A stretch of DNA of 17,326 nt. Origin: Polaribacter sp. GTDB lineage: Bacteria > Bacteroidota > Bacteroidia > Flavobacteriales > Flavobacteriaceae. Below the pieces are notes generated by a model. That model was not told the DNA's origin. It saw only the letters and a list, made by a program, of their open reading frames with translations, and ran no database searches. How positions within the stretch are numbered: the first letter of the stretch is position 1; each line of letters starts with the position of its first letter. Location: contig JAQWIO010000065.1 in the NCBI GenBank assembly GCA_029248845.1, positions 1-17,326 on the forward strand, in the 5' to 3' direction. Both the position numbers and the translations under genes were made by a program. This document shows, piece after piece, positions 8,162 to 16,276 of this stretch.

Positions 8162-8178
8162 ATTGTAAGTATTACAAT
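8162..8178. promoter_or_regulatory. Operator-like inverted repeat ATTGTAA-N3-TTACAAT
   Basis: A perfect 7-bp inverted repeat with a 3-base spacer lies 44 bases upstream of the avidin-like gene start. It could be a dimeric regulator site or a small 5'-UTR hairpin. A second perfect 7-3-7 repeat, ATATTTA-TTT-TAAATAT (8207-8223), lies 45 bases further from the gene. Neither matches an operator family closely enough to name. Confidence 0.35.
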
Positions 8179-8266
8179 CTGTCATTAATTTTCTTTGTCA
8201 TAAACAATATTTATTTTAAATATCCATCTTTTGTTACAGACTGATTACTTTGGTTTAAGTAGCATA

Positions 8267-8302
8267 TTAAGATTTATTAAGATTTATTAAGATTTATTAA
8301 GA
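8267..8302. repeat. Tandem 10-bp repeat with four TTAAGA boxes
   Basis: The unit GATTTATTAA occurs three times without error (8271-8280, 8281-8290, 8291-8300), flanked by partial copies. This puts TTAAGA at 8267, 8277, 8287 and 8297, exactly one helical turn apart. Such same-face direct repeats are used by OmpR-family response regulators and other cooperative DNA binders. The array may also simply be a slippage-prone tandem repeat. It lies 140 bases before the start of the plus-strand gene and 149 bases before the start of the divergent operon. Confidence 0.6.
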
Positions 8303-8441
8303 ATTATGTATTTTTTTACTAATTTTACATACTTTTTTAAATAATATAACACTATAAATGTATTTTTTTTACATTATATGTAATATTTTTCCGTATATTT
8401 ATATTCAAATTAGTATTTATTCGGATGTAATTAGGAAAGCA

Positions 8442-9674
8442 ATGGAAAATACATTTAAGCAAGAAACAAACCACACCTTGTTATTAACAAAGCAAGTATT
8501 CATGACTATGTTAAATAGCATAATCAGCAAATTTAAATCTTCACACCTCCCTTTTAAATACAAGGATTCTCAATTATATGGTTTTGGAAATTATGATTCA
8601 GATAAACCAAATTTAAAGGGTGAACTCGAGACTCTTTTAAAAGGGTATGTGAATGGTAAATATCTTTATAATAAGTATCGAGAAGCAACTACAGGGAAAC
8701 CAATCATAAAAATTAACAGAGTGTATCGTTCGTTGTTTTTTAAATATTTAGGATATAAAAATGTGTTCGATTTTATTGAAAGTGAATTGTTTACGTTAGA
8801 AGAAAAAAATAAACAATTGGTATTACTTAATAATATAGAAACCATTGATGATGATTATTATGTCTGTTATTATTATGGAGAAGATAATAAAATGATTAAA
8901 GGACAAGTAATTATATATAATGGTTGGAAAACTATTGAAATAAAATATTTTTATAATCATGAAAATCAAGAAAACGGGGTTTATACTTTTTTTGGTACTA
9001 TAAGTCATAGCGAAGATTTTGTTCATTTTGATACTAAATATTTTGTTGGATCTAAAAAGAATGAAGGTGGAAAATTTATATTTTTTATTGGAAAATCCTC
9101 TCCTAGTGAAAGGCACTACTTAATTGGTACTTATTCAGGTTTTGATAAATATGACCGAGCAATTGCGGGAAAAATAATCTTAAAAAAATTTGATTCAAAG
9201 GCTGAAATTGATATCGAGGTAAATGATCCTTCTTTTGACGCCATTATTTGTCAAGAATTAAACAAGGATAGAATTGTAGTTGAAAGTAATATCAGAAAAA
9301 ACCCTTTAATGTTTTCAAAGAAAAGCCCCTATGCAAAGGTATTAATGAATTCCTATGGTAACTATTCTTTTTTTTTTGAAATAGATGAAAATATTTTTGA
9401 AATAAAAATAAAAGTTGAGAAATATCATTTTAATATAATTAGTTTAAACAATTTTATCATCATCGAAGATGACAAAGTTTTTGTGATAAATAATGGACAA
9501 ATATTGAATTTCGATTTTTCTATTTCAGGAATGTTTCATTTACAAAAAGTATCTATTTATCTCAATGTATTAAATTTCACAAATCAAGAAGAAGAATCAA
9601 GAGGAAATTTTATTGGAGTTGATATTAATAATAATATTGTTTCTGGAAAACTACTAATTGAAGTTCTTGATTAA
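8442..9674 (+). CDS. Unrecognised 410-residue protein, probably cytoplasmic
   Basis: I do not recognise this protein. The start at 8442 is preferred over an upstream in-frame ATG at 8358 because AGGAAAG (8433-8439) precedes it at a good distance and the 28 extra residues are low-complexity hydrophobic. There is no signal peptide, membrane segment or T9SS tail. The first ~125 residues look helical, with the stretch YLYNKYREATTGKPIIKI and then YLGYKNVFDFIE (102-113), which resembles a small helical recognition or adaptor domain. Residues about 138-250 are beta-rich and repetitive in feel (KGQVIIYNGWKTIEIKYFY, GTISHSEDF, YLIGTYSGFDKYDRAIAGKIIL), followed by a further beta-rich C-terminal part. 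The IGTYSG phrase is reminiscent of avidin/lipocalin strands but is too short to support that. It is the only plus-strand gene here and is transcribed divergently from the avidin/pepsin operon, so a regulatory link is possible. Confidence 0.75.
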   Translation: MENTFKQETNHTLLLTKQVFMTMLNSIISKFKSSHLPFKYKDSQLYGFGNYDSDKPNLKGELETLLKGYVNGKYLYNKYREATTGKPIIKINRVYRSLFFKYLGYKNVFDFIESELFTLEEKNKQLVLLNNIETIDDDYYVCYYYGEDNKMIKGQVIIYNGWKTIEIKYFYNHENQENGVYTFFGTISHSEDFVHFDTKYFVGSKKNEGGKFIFFIGKSSPSERHYLIGTYSGFDKYDRAIAGKIILKKFDSKAEIDIEVNDPSFDAIICQELNKDRIVVESNIRKNPLMFSKKSPYAKVLMNSYGNYSFFFEIDENIFEIKIKVEKYHFNIISLNNFIIIEDDKVFVINNGQILNFDFSISGMFHLQKVSIYLNVLNFTNQEEESRGNFIGVDINNNIVSGKLLIEVLD

Positions 9675-9950
9675 TTTTATCACATACTTATTTGTGAACC
9701 ACATCCATTTTTAATATTTGTAGGAAGAGTTAGTAGTTTTAATTTTACGACTGTAATCATATTTAAAAACCTATTTCTAATTAGTTTTATTTTGCAATTA
9801 ATTGTAAAAAGTTTAATAACAGTATTTTTTATAAAACCATTAAAAATACGGTAGCATGCAAAATATTTTATTAAAGCAAATAAAAACAAATGTCAAGCGT
9901 ATGATTCAAAAGTTTGTTATTTTTTTGAACATTGTTCGATTTATACTATA
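9675..9950. other. Convergent intergenic gap without a recognisable gene
   Basis: These 276 AT-rich bases lie between the ends of two converging genes. A weak hairpin (TTCAAAA near 9904 with TTTTGAA near 9923) may serve as a fabG terminator. A 69-codon minus-strand frame here has no domain, no start signal and the composition of the background, so it is not called. Confidence 0.4.
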
Positions 9951-10697
9951 CTAGGTGAGCATTCCTCCATCTACAGATAAAGTTTGACCTGTAATATAAG
10001 AGCTCATATCAGAGGCTAAAAATAAGCATGCATTCGCAATATCTATGGGTTGACCTCCTCTTTTTAGAGGGATTCCATCTCTCCAGTTTTGAACCGTTGC
10101 TTCATCTAGTTTGGCAGTCATTTCAGTTTCTATAAATCCTGGAGCCACTACATTACTTCTAATATTTCTAGAACCCAATTCTAAGGCAACAGATTTAGAG
10201 AACCCTACAATACCGGCTTTTGATGCTGCATAATTGCTTTGACCTGCATTTCCTTTCAAACCCACTACAGAACTCATATTAATAATAGAACCCGTTCGTT
10301 GTTTCATCATAGGACGAATTACGGCCTTGGTTAAATTAAATACAGATTTTAAGTTTACTTCTATCACCTTATCAAAATCTTCTTCAGTAATACGCATTAA
10401 TAAATTATCTTTTGTAATTCCTGCATTATTTACTAAAATATCAATAGTTCCAAATTCTTTTAAAACCTCTTTTGCTAATTCTTGGGCTGCATCAAAATCT
10501 GCTGCATTTGATTGATATCCTTTAGCTTTTACACCTATATCTGTCAATTCTTTCTCTAAAGCAGTTGCTGCATCTATAGAAGAGCTGAAGGTAAAAGCAA
10601 TATTGGCACCTTGCTTGGCAAATTCAACCGCAATTCCACGTCCAATTCCTCTAGTAGCACCAGTGATAATTGCTAATTTATTTTCTAATAATTTCAT
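9951..10697 (-). CDS. fabG: 3-oxoacyl-ACP reductase FabG
   Basis: This 248-residue short-chain dehydrogenase/reductase catalyses the NADPH-dependent reduction of 3-ketoacyl-ACP in fatty acid elongation, in the cytoplasm. The Rossmann glycine motif TGATRGIG lies at residues 12-19, NNAG at 90-93 and the structural Asn at 115. The catalytic triad is Ser143, Tyr156 and Lys160 with the normal 13- and 4-residue spacings. The C-terminal SVDGGMLT is the usual FabG tail. The length equals that of the E. coli enzyme within a few residues. It lies 64 bases behind the M16 peptidase gene on the same strand and has a promoter-like TATATTTG just upstream, so it may be transcribed on its own. The neighbouring lpxA, lpxD and fabZ genes also draw on hydroxyacyl-ACP. 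Confidence 0.95.
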   Translation of the reverse strand: MKLLENKLAIITGATRGIGRGIAVEFAKQGANIAFTFSSSIDAATALEKELTDIGVKAKGYQSNAADFDAAQELAKEVLKEFGTIDILVNNAGITKDNLLMRITEEDFDKVIEVNLKSVFNLTKAVIRPMMKQRTGSIINMSSVVGLKGNAGQSNYAASKAGIVGFSKSVALELGSRNIRSNVVAPGFIETEMTAKLDEATVQNWRDGIPLKRGGQPIDIANACLFLASDMSSYITGQTLSVDGGMLT

Positions 10698-10722
10698 ATT
10701 ATTTGATTGTCTTTAAACCCGG

Positions 10723-10730
10723 CAAATATA
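10723..10730 (-). promoter_or_regulatory. Candidate -7 promoter element of fabG
   Basis: On the minus strand this reads TATATTTG, an exact match to the Bacteroidota -7 consensus TANNTTTG, 25 bases before the fabG start codon. The four bases 19 positions upstream are ATTA rather than TTTG, so the -33 element is poor and the call is tentative. Confidence 0.45.
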
Positions 10731-10761
10731 GTAAAATAACTTCTGTATTTAATAGAATTTA

Positions 10762-13722
10762 TTATTGTTTTACTTCCATTTTATTGACATAATTGAATAA
10801 ATAATCGATCTCTAATTCTTTTATTTTCCCCAACTTCTTTAATGACTCAATATTTAAATCTTTTTTATTACCAATAACCATTACATTATAAGACGCTCCT
10901 TTAATATTTTTATTGAAAAATGCTTTTAAATCTTCCATAGTCATTTCCTTAATAGTATTGTACATCTCCTCTCTATTATCATTCTTAATTCCTAATTTTT
11001 GTAATCTTTCATAAGACCAGAAAATATTATCTTTTGTAATTCTTTTTGCTGCTATTTTTTTTAGTGTTGCTTCTTTTGCTGCTTTAAATTGCTTTTCTAC
11101 TTCTGGCATATCATTTATTAATTCCATCATTGCATCTACAGCTTGTTCTAGTTTATTAGCTTGAGTACCTACATAAGCCACAACATGATTTGGCGAATCT
11201 TTTTTAGAAGCTTCCTGATAAGAAGCAAAAGCAGAATAGGCTAAAGATTTAGATTCTCTTATTTCTTGAAAAACTATTGATGATAAACCACTTCCAAAAT
11301 AAGTGTTAAATAATGCAGAGGCCGCCATATTTTTTGGGTTAAAAGGTTCCCCTTTTGCTAAAAACATCAATTCAGTTTGAACCATGTCGTAATTCGTGAA
11401 AAATACATTTCCTCCAGTTTCTTGTTCTTTATATTCTTTTGCAACAGGATATTCTTTCAAATTTCCATTCACTTTATGAAATGTATTTAAGGATGAAACT
11501 ACTGATTCTACTTCCTTACCATAATAGAAAATACGTTGTTTGTAATTCTTCATGTCTTTTATCAACGAAACTAATTCTTCTGGATTTATAGCTTTTAATT
11601 CATCTATTTGCATAATATCTCTGAGGGGAGAATCTTCACCATATTTTCCATAGCTCTTTAACCCATTCCAAAGAATGTTTCTTTTTTGGGTTTTTCCGTC
11701 TTGACGACCTTTATAAATTTTTTCAACATATTTATTATAGGCATCTTTATCTGCTTTTGCGTTATCCCAAAGGTGTTCTAATAATTCTAATCCTTTTGGT
11801 AAATTTTCTTTTAACCCATCTAAACCTATATATGTTTTATCGCTTGCAGTGAAAACATAATAAGAAATTCCTAATTTATAAAACTCTTTTTTAAGTTCTT
11901 GATTTGTGTATTTGTTTGTACCAATGTATTCAAAATAACGAGCCGCTAAAGATAATTTTTTATCATTATCGCGTCCCATATCAAAAATGATATTCATATC
12001 GAATAAGTCGTTTTTTTCATTTAAGACATAAGAAAATGTAATCCCATTATCTGTTTTCATTTCTTTAATTGCTGTTTTGTAGTCAATAAACTTAGGCTGT
12101 AACGGGTCAGATTGTATTTTGTTAAAGACTTGGATATATTCGGAACTTTTTTCTCTATTTAATTTTACAGGCGTAATTTCAGGATTTGCAACTTTTACAA
12201 TATTTTTATCTTCTCCTTTTCTCTTATAAGTAACTACATAATTATCTCGATAAAAATTATTTGCAAAACTGACTAATTGTTCTTTTGAAATTTTTTTTAG
12301 ATCATCTAAAAACTCAATTCTTTCCGACCATTTTTGATTGTAAATAAAGGCATTTACATATGTATCTGCTAACGCTGAATTGTTTTCATATCGCCTGGTT
12401 TGACTCAATTTTAAGTCGTTAACAACAGCTTCAATCATCCATTCTTCAAATTCACCCTTTTTTAACTTCTCTATCTGAATTAATAATAAATATTTAACTT
12501 CATCTAGAGATTGCCCAGATTTAGGAGAGCCTGTAAAAGAATGGTATCCATAATCATTGAAAAAAGTTGGAGAACAACTGGCTCTTTGTACTAATTGTTT
12601 TTGATTTAAATTTAAATCAATAATACCAGCATTTCCATTTGCCATAATCATATCGCACAATGTAACTAACTTTTCCTCTTCAGTATTAAAGCCCATAGAT
12701 CTGAAAGCTATGGAAATAGATTCAGACGTTGGTCCAAAAACTTCTTTAATCACTGGTGACGTAATTTTTTCTTCTTTTGGTAATGTTGGATGCGTCAATT
12801 CTTTTCTTTCAAACTTTCCAAAAGCATCATTCACTTTTTTAATTGTTGCATCAAATTCGAGATCTCCGACTAAAATTACCGCCATATTATTCGGAACATA
12901 ATATTTGTTAAAGTACTTGTGAATATCGATCATTGAAGGGTTTTTTAAATGATCTGCTGTACCAATTGTAGTTTGTTGACCATATGGGTGGTTTGGAAAT
13001 AAGCCCTCTAACATTGCTTTATATCGCTTTCTATAATCATTATCTTGGCTTCGGTTAAATTCTTCAAAAACAGCTTCTAGTTCTGTGTGAAATAAACGTA
13101 AAGCCAAGGTGCTAAATCGCTCTGATTCTAAGGTTAGCCATTTTTCAAATTCATTAGCAGGAATTTTATTTGTGTATACAGTTTGTTCAAACCAAGTATA
13201 TGCATTTGTTCCTGTTGCTCCAAGGGAAGCTGTCATTTTATTATATTCATTAGCAATAGAATAATTTGATGCTTCTAAGGAAACTTTATCAATTTTCTTA
13301 TAAAGTGCTAATTTCTGATCAGCATTTTTTTCTAAACGGTGTTGTTCATACAAGGAAGAGATTTTATCTAGATATAACTTTTCTTTTTCCCAATTTGTTG
13401 TTCCAATTTCATGTGTTCCTTTGAAAACCATATGTTCTAGATAATGCGCTAAACCTGTAGATTCTTTTGGATCGTAATTAGACCCAGCTCTAACTGCGAT
13501 ATAAGTTTGAATTTTTGGCTCATCAGAATTCTGACTTAAATATACTTTTAAGCCATTGTCTAAAGTATACAATCGTAAACCTGTAGGATCATTTTCTACA
13601 ATTTCATAGGTGAATCCGTTTTTATCTTTTTCTGAAGTTGTATTGTAACTTTTTTCGTTGTCAGTATTACAACTTATTGTTGCCAAAAAAAAACTAACAC
13701 ATAGCAATTTAATTTTTTTCAT
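10762..13722 (-). CDS. M16 family zinc metallopeptidase, lipoprotein
   Basis: This is a 986-residue two-lobed M16 (pitrilysin/insulysin clan) peptidase. The N-terminus is a lipoprotein signal with Cys18 after ATIS, so the enzyme should be tethered to a membrane. The inverted zinc motif HxxEH is H93-YLE-H97. The third ligand is most likely Glu221 in ELEAVFEE, since Glu214/Glu221 match insulysin Glu182/Glu189. Between the motif and this Glu there is a helical insertion of about 45 residues (around 111-155), seen in the PqqL-like branch. The second half (about 530-980) has the M16_C fold and the typical SSIVFQEIRESKSLAYSAFA (residues 842-861) but no HxxEH, so it is the non-catalytic lobe. M16 enzymes degrade peptides and small unfolded proteins in a closed chamber. 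It is downstream of sucD but separated from it by a strong hairpin. Substrate unknown. Confidence 0.93.
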   Translation of the reverse strand: MKKIKLLCVSFFLATISCNTDNEKSYNTTSEKDKNGFTYEIVENDPTGLRLYTLDNGLKVYLSQNSDEPKIQTYIAVRAGSNYDPKESTGLAHYLEHMVFKGTHEIGTTNWEKEKLYLDKISSLYEQHRLEKNADQKLALYKKIDKVSLEASNYSIANEYNKMTASLGATGTNAYTWFEQTVYTNKIPANEFEKWLTLESERFSTLALRLFHTELEAVFEEFNRSQDNDYRKRYKAMLEGLFPNHPYGQQTTIGTADHLKNPSMIDIHKYFNKYYVPNNMAVILVGDLEFDATIKKVNDAFGKFERKELTHPTLPKEEKITSPVIKEVFGPTSESISIAFRSMGFNTEEEKLVTLCDMIMANGNAGIIDLNLNQKQLVQRASCSPTFFNDYGYHSFTGSPKSGQSLDEVKYLLLIQIEKLKKGEFEEWMIEAVVNDLKLSQTRRYENNSALADTYVNAFIYNQKWSERIEFLDDLKKISKEQLVSFANNFYRDNYVVTYKRKGEDKNIVKVANPEITPVKLNREKSSEYIQVFNKIQSDPLQPKFIDYKTAIKEMKTDNGITFSYVLNEKNDLFDMNIIFDMGRDNDKKLSLAARYFEYIGTNKYTNQELKKEFYKLGISYYVFTASDKTYIGLDGLKENLPKGLELLEHLWDNAKADKDAYNKYVEKIYKGRQDGKTQKRNILWNGLKSYGKYGEDSPLRDIMQIDELKAINPEELVSLIKDMKNYKQRIFYYGKEVESVVSSLNTFHKVNGNLKEYPVAKEYKEQETGGNVFFTNYDMVQTELMFLAKGEPFNPKNMAASALFNTYFGSGLSSIVFQEIRESKSLAYSAFASYQEASKKDSPNHVVAYVGTQANKLEQAVDAMMELINDMPEVEKQFKAAKEATLKKIAAKRITKDNIFWSYERLQKLGIKNDNREEMYNTIKEMTMEDLKAFFNKNIKGASYNVMVIGNKKDLNIESLKKLGKIKELEIDYLFNYVNKMEVKQ

Positions 13723-13752
13723 ACATTAAAAATTTTAAGATTAAAATAATAA

Positions 13753-13780
13753 ATCCATTGAATTTACGAATTCAATGGAT
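13753..13780 (-). terminator. Intrinsic terminator of sucD
   Basis: A perfect 12-bp inverted repeat, ATCCATTGAATT (13753-13764) and AATTCAATGGAT (13769-13780), encloses a 4-base loop. In minus-strand RNA it is followed by UUAUUAUUUU, a U-rich tail, so it should end transcripts from sucD. It lies only 31 bases before the M16 start codon. Confidence 0.85.
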
Positions 13781-13830
13781 CTAAAACTAATTTTATTTAA
13801 AATTTTAAAATATTATTAAAAATTTATCAT

Positions 13831-14703
13831 TTATTTTAAGACTTTTGCAATCATTTCACCTATTTTAGCAGGAGAACTCACAACATGAATTCCCTTTTCA
13901 GCTAAAATTTTCATCTTTGCTTGTGCTGTGTCATCTGCTCCACCAACAATGGCTCCTGCATGCCCCATTGTTCTTCCTGCAGGTGCAGTCTGACCTGCTA
14001 TAAAACCAACCACTGGTTTTCTATTTCCGTCAGTTTTAATCCATTGTGCCGCTTCAGCTTCAAGATTTCCACCAATTTCACCAATCATAACAATTGCTTC
14101 AGTTTCATCATCATTCATTAATAATTCTACAGCTTCTTTTGTTGTTGTTCCAATAATTGGATCACCACCTATACCAATTGCAGTAGTAATTCCGTAGCCT
14201 TGTTTTACAACTTGATCAGCAGCTTCATAGGTTAAAGTACCTGATTTAGAAACGATTCCTACTTTCCCTTTTTTGAAGATAAATCCTGGCATAATACCAA
14301 CTTTAGCTTCATCTGGTGTAATCACTCCAGGACAATTTGGGCCAACTAATCTACAATCCTTGGTATCAATATATGCTTTTACTTTGACCATATCAGCAGT
14401 TGGGATCCCTTCAGTAATACAAATAATTACTTTAATACCTGCATCAGCAGATTCCATAATTGCATCAGCAGCAAAAGCTGGTGGTACAAATATAATTGAA
14501 GTGTCTGCTCCTGCTTTATCTACAGATTCTTTTACTGTATTAAAAACGGGTTTTCCTAAATGTTCTATACCTCCTTTTCCTGGGGTTACACCTCCAACTA
14601 CATTCGTTCCGTAATCAATCATTTGACCTGCATGAAATGTACCCTCACTACCAGTAAAACCTTGAACAATAATTTTTGAATTTTTGTTAACTAAAACACT
14701 CAT
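13831..14703 (-). CDS. sucD: Succinyl-CoA ligase (ADP-forming) alpha subunit
   Basis: This 290-residue subunit works with SucC to interconvert succinyl-CoA and succinate with substrate-level phosphorylation in the TCA cycle. The N-terminal CoA-binding domain has VQGFTGSEGTFHAGQMI (13-29) and GGVTPGKGG. GPNCPGVITPDE (121-132) and the phosphate-loop region SKSGTLTYE (152-160) follow. The phosphorylated active-site His is His248 in PAGRTMGHAGAI, corresponding to E. coli His246. Length and motifs are complete. sucC is not in the window; in Bacteroidota the two subunits are often encoded apart. The gene has its own promoter in the 61-base gap behind the lpxD paralogue and a clear terminator. Confidence 0.97.
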   Translation of the reverse strand: MSVLVNKNSKIIVQGFTGSEGTFHAGQMIDYGTNVVGGVTPGKGGIEHLGKPVFNTVKESVDKAGADTSIIFVPPAFAADAIMESADAGIKVIICITEGIPTADMVKVKAYIDTKDCRLVGPNCPGVITPDEAKVGIMPGFIFKKGKVGIVSKSGTLTYEAADQVVKQGYGITTAIGIGGDPIIGTTTKEAVELLMNDDETEAIVMIGEIGGNLEAEAAQWIKTDGNRKPVVGFIAGQTAPAGRTMGHAGAIVGGADDTAQAKMKILAEKGIHVVSSPAKIGEMIAKVLK

Positions 14704-14728
14704 TGGTTTATTTTTTTTTATTATCTAG

Positions 14729-14759
14729 CAAAAATAGTTTATTGATTGTTTTTAAAAAA
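14729..14759 (-). promoter_or_regulatory. Bacteroidota-type promoter of sucD
   Basis: On the minus strand, TATTTTTG (14736 to 14729) fits TANNTTTG exactly, and TTTT (14759 to 14756) stands 19 bases upstream in the -33 position (consensus TTTG). Transcription would start near 14724 and give a leader of about 20 bases. Confidence 0.6.
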
Positions 14760-14764
14760 GTATT

Positions 14765-15691
14765 TTAAGATTTCTTTATTTCTTTTAAAAAACGTTTTAT
14801 TTCTGCCATTTCTTTTAATTTTTCTCTTGACTCTGATATCGGTGTACCAAAATAACTTTTTCCTCCTGCAACAGATTTTGTAACACCAGTCTGCCCAAGA
14901 ATAACAGCTCCTTTTCCTATAGTAATTCCACTATTTGTACCCACTTGACCCCATATTGTTACCTCATCCTCAATTATAACACAACCTGCAATACCTGTTT
15001 GTGAGGCAATTAAACATTTTTCGCCAATAATAGAATCATGTCCAACATGAACTTGATTGTCAATTTTTGTTCCTTCTCCTATTGTTGTGTCTCCACTAAC
15101 TCCTCTATCGATTGTACAAGATGCTCCAATATCAACTGAATCTTTGATAACAACTCTACCTCCTGAGATTAATTTATCGTAGCCTTCAGGCCTATTTTTG
15201 TAGTAGAAAGCATCAGCACCTAGAACAGAATTGGCATGAAGAGTCACATGATCACCTATGACACAATGATTATAAATAGTCACATTTGGATGGATGATAC
15301 AATTTTTTCCAATGATTACATGATTTCCAATAAATACATTGGGTTGAATTATTGTATTTTCTCCAATAATTGCAGAGCTAGAAATACTTTCTTTTGATGC
15401 ATTAAAAGGATTGAAATATGTAATTAATTTGTTAAAATCACGGAAAGGATCTTCAGAAATTAATAATGATTTACCGAATGGACACTCAACTTTTTTATTA
15501 ATTAGAATTGTTGTTGCTGCAGAATTTAAAGCTTTGTCATAGTATTTAGGATGATCTACAAAAACGATATCTCCTTTTTCTACGACATGTATTTCATTGA
15601 TCCCTGTGATTTCAAAATCTGAACTTCCAACGAAGGTAGCGTTTATGATATTTGCTACATTTCCTAATGTTTGAACAGATTTGAATTTCAT
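14765..15691 (-). CDS. lpxD: LpxD-like acyltransferase (second LpxD paralogue type)
   Basis: This 308-residue protein has an LpxD-type N-terminal domain (about 1-95; GINEIHVVEKGDIVFVDHPKY) and a left-handed beta-helix of hexapeptide repeats (about 105-270), then a C-terminal helix. LpxD adds an N-linked hydroxyacyl chain to UDP-3-O-acylglucosamine in lipid A synthesis. His218 in VHVGHD aligns with the catalytic His239 of E. coli LpxD. The segment that aligns with E. coli NGHMEI (His276) reads NSGITI, so that second His is absent. Its place between efp and sucD, rather than before lpxC, suggests it is the second LpxD-like protein of flavobacteria and not the primary enzyme. It may differ in acyl chain or sugar substrate. 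It follows efp by 10 bases in the same transcript. Confidence 0.85.
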   Translation of the reverse strand: MKFKSVQTLGNVANIINATFVGSSDFEITGINEIHVVEKGDIVFVDHPKYYDKALNSAATTILINKKVECPFGKSLLISEDPFRDFNKLITYFNPFNASKESISSSAIIGENTIIQPNVFIGNHVIIGKNCIIHPNVTIYNHCVIGDHVTLHANSVLGADAFYYKNRPEGYDKLISGGRVVIKDSVDIGASCTIDRGVSGDTTIGEGTKIDNQVHVGHDSIIGEKCLIASQTGIAGCVIIEDEVTIWGQVGTNSGITIGKGAVILGQTGVTKSVAGGKSYFGTPISESREKLKEMAEIKRFLKEIKKS

Positions 15692-15701
15692 ATTTGAAAG
15701 C

Positions 15702-16268
15702 TTATTCTTTTATTCTTTCTTGATAAGTTCCTTTTGCAGTTTCTACTTTAATTTTATCGCCTTCATTGATAAATAAAGGAACATTAACTGTTGCACCACT
15801 CTCTACAGTTGCAGGTTTTGTTGCGTTTGTAGCTGTATTTCCTTTAACTCCAGGTTCTGTATGCGTAACTTCTAGCACAACACTGGCCGGCATATCTACA
15901 GATAAAGGCATGTCGTCTTCAGAATTAATAATTATCGTTACAATTTCACCTTCTTTCATTAATTCTGGTGAATCTAAAACAGATTTTTCTAATTGAATTT
16001 GAGAATAATCTTTTTCATTCATAAAATGATACGTTTCTCCTTCATTATATAAATATTGAAATTTATGAGTCTCTACACGAATATCCTCAATTTTTCTTCC
16101 AGCAGGAAACGTATTTTCAATTACTTTTCCGTTTGTAACACTTTTTAATTTTGTTCTTACAAAAGCAGGGCCTTTCCCTGGCTTAACATGTAAAAACTCT
16201 ACTATTTTGTAAATATCGTTATTGTATTTTATACACAATCCATTTCTAATATCTGATGTTGATGCCAT
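15702..16268 (-). CDS. efp: Translation elongation factor P
   Basis: This 188-residue protein has the three-domain EF-P layout. The N-terminal KOW-like domain carries the tip loop KPGKGPAF with Lys32 at the position that is post-translationally modified in many bacteria. The OB domains follow, with the C-terminal signature INEGDKIKVETAKGTYQERI (167-186). EF-P relieves ribosome stalling at polyproline stretches. The length equals E. coli EF-P. It sits 8 bases after lpxA and 10 before the lpxD paralogue, so it is co-transcribed with lipid A genes. No EpmA/EpmB gene is in the window, so the modification of Lys32 is unknown. Confidence 0.97.
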   Translation of the reverse strand: MASTSDIRNGLCIKYNNDIYKIVEFLHVKPGKGPAFVRTKLKSVTNGKVIENTFPAGRKIEDIRVETHKFQYLYNEGETYHFMNEKDYSQIQLEKSVLDSPELMKEGEIVTIIINSEDDMPLSVDMPASVVLEVTHTEPGVKGNTATNATKPATVESGATVNVPLFINEGDKIKVETAKGTYQERIKE

Positions 16269-16276
16269 TTTATTTT

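Larger units (their letters stand above)
8119..8441. promoter_or_regulatory. Divergent intergenic region between the avidin/pepsin operon and the 410-residue gene
   Basis: The 323 bases hold no gene. They contain two 17-bp inverted repeats of 7-3-7 layout (8162-8178 and 8207-8223) on the avidin-operon side and a 10-bp tandem repeat (8267-8302) on the other side, followed by very AT-rich DNA. Promoters for both directions must lie here, but no TANNTTTG element with its upstream TTTG could be assigned on either strand. Confidence 0.5.

Noticed and set aside
8162..8178. BirA-type biotin operator before the avidin-like gene
   Set aside because: The half-sites TTGTAA/TTACAA recall the ends of a BirA box, but that box has longer arms and a spacer of about 15 bases; here the spacer is 3. 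Similarity is too slight to claim biotin control.
8358..8441. Upstream in-frame ATG extending the 410-residue protein by 28 residues
   Set aside because: The extra residues are a low-complexity hydrophobic run from AT-rich DNA without a ribosome site, whereas AGGAAAG stands before the ATG at 8442.
9678..9700. Short hairpin TCACA/TGTGA just after the 410-residue gene
   Set aside because: Only five pairs with a 9-base loop and no T-run; not convincing as a terminator.
9680..9889. 69-codon minus-strand frame
   Set aside because: No domain, no start signal, background composition, and it occupies a convergent intergenic gap.
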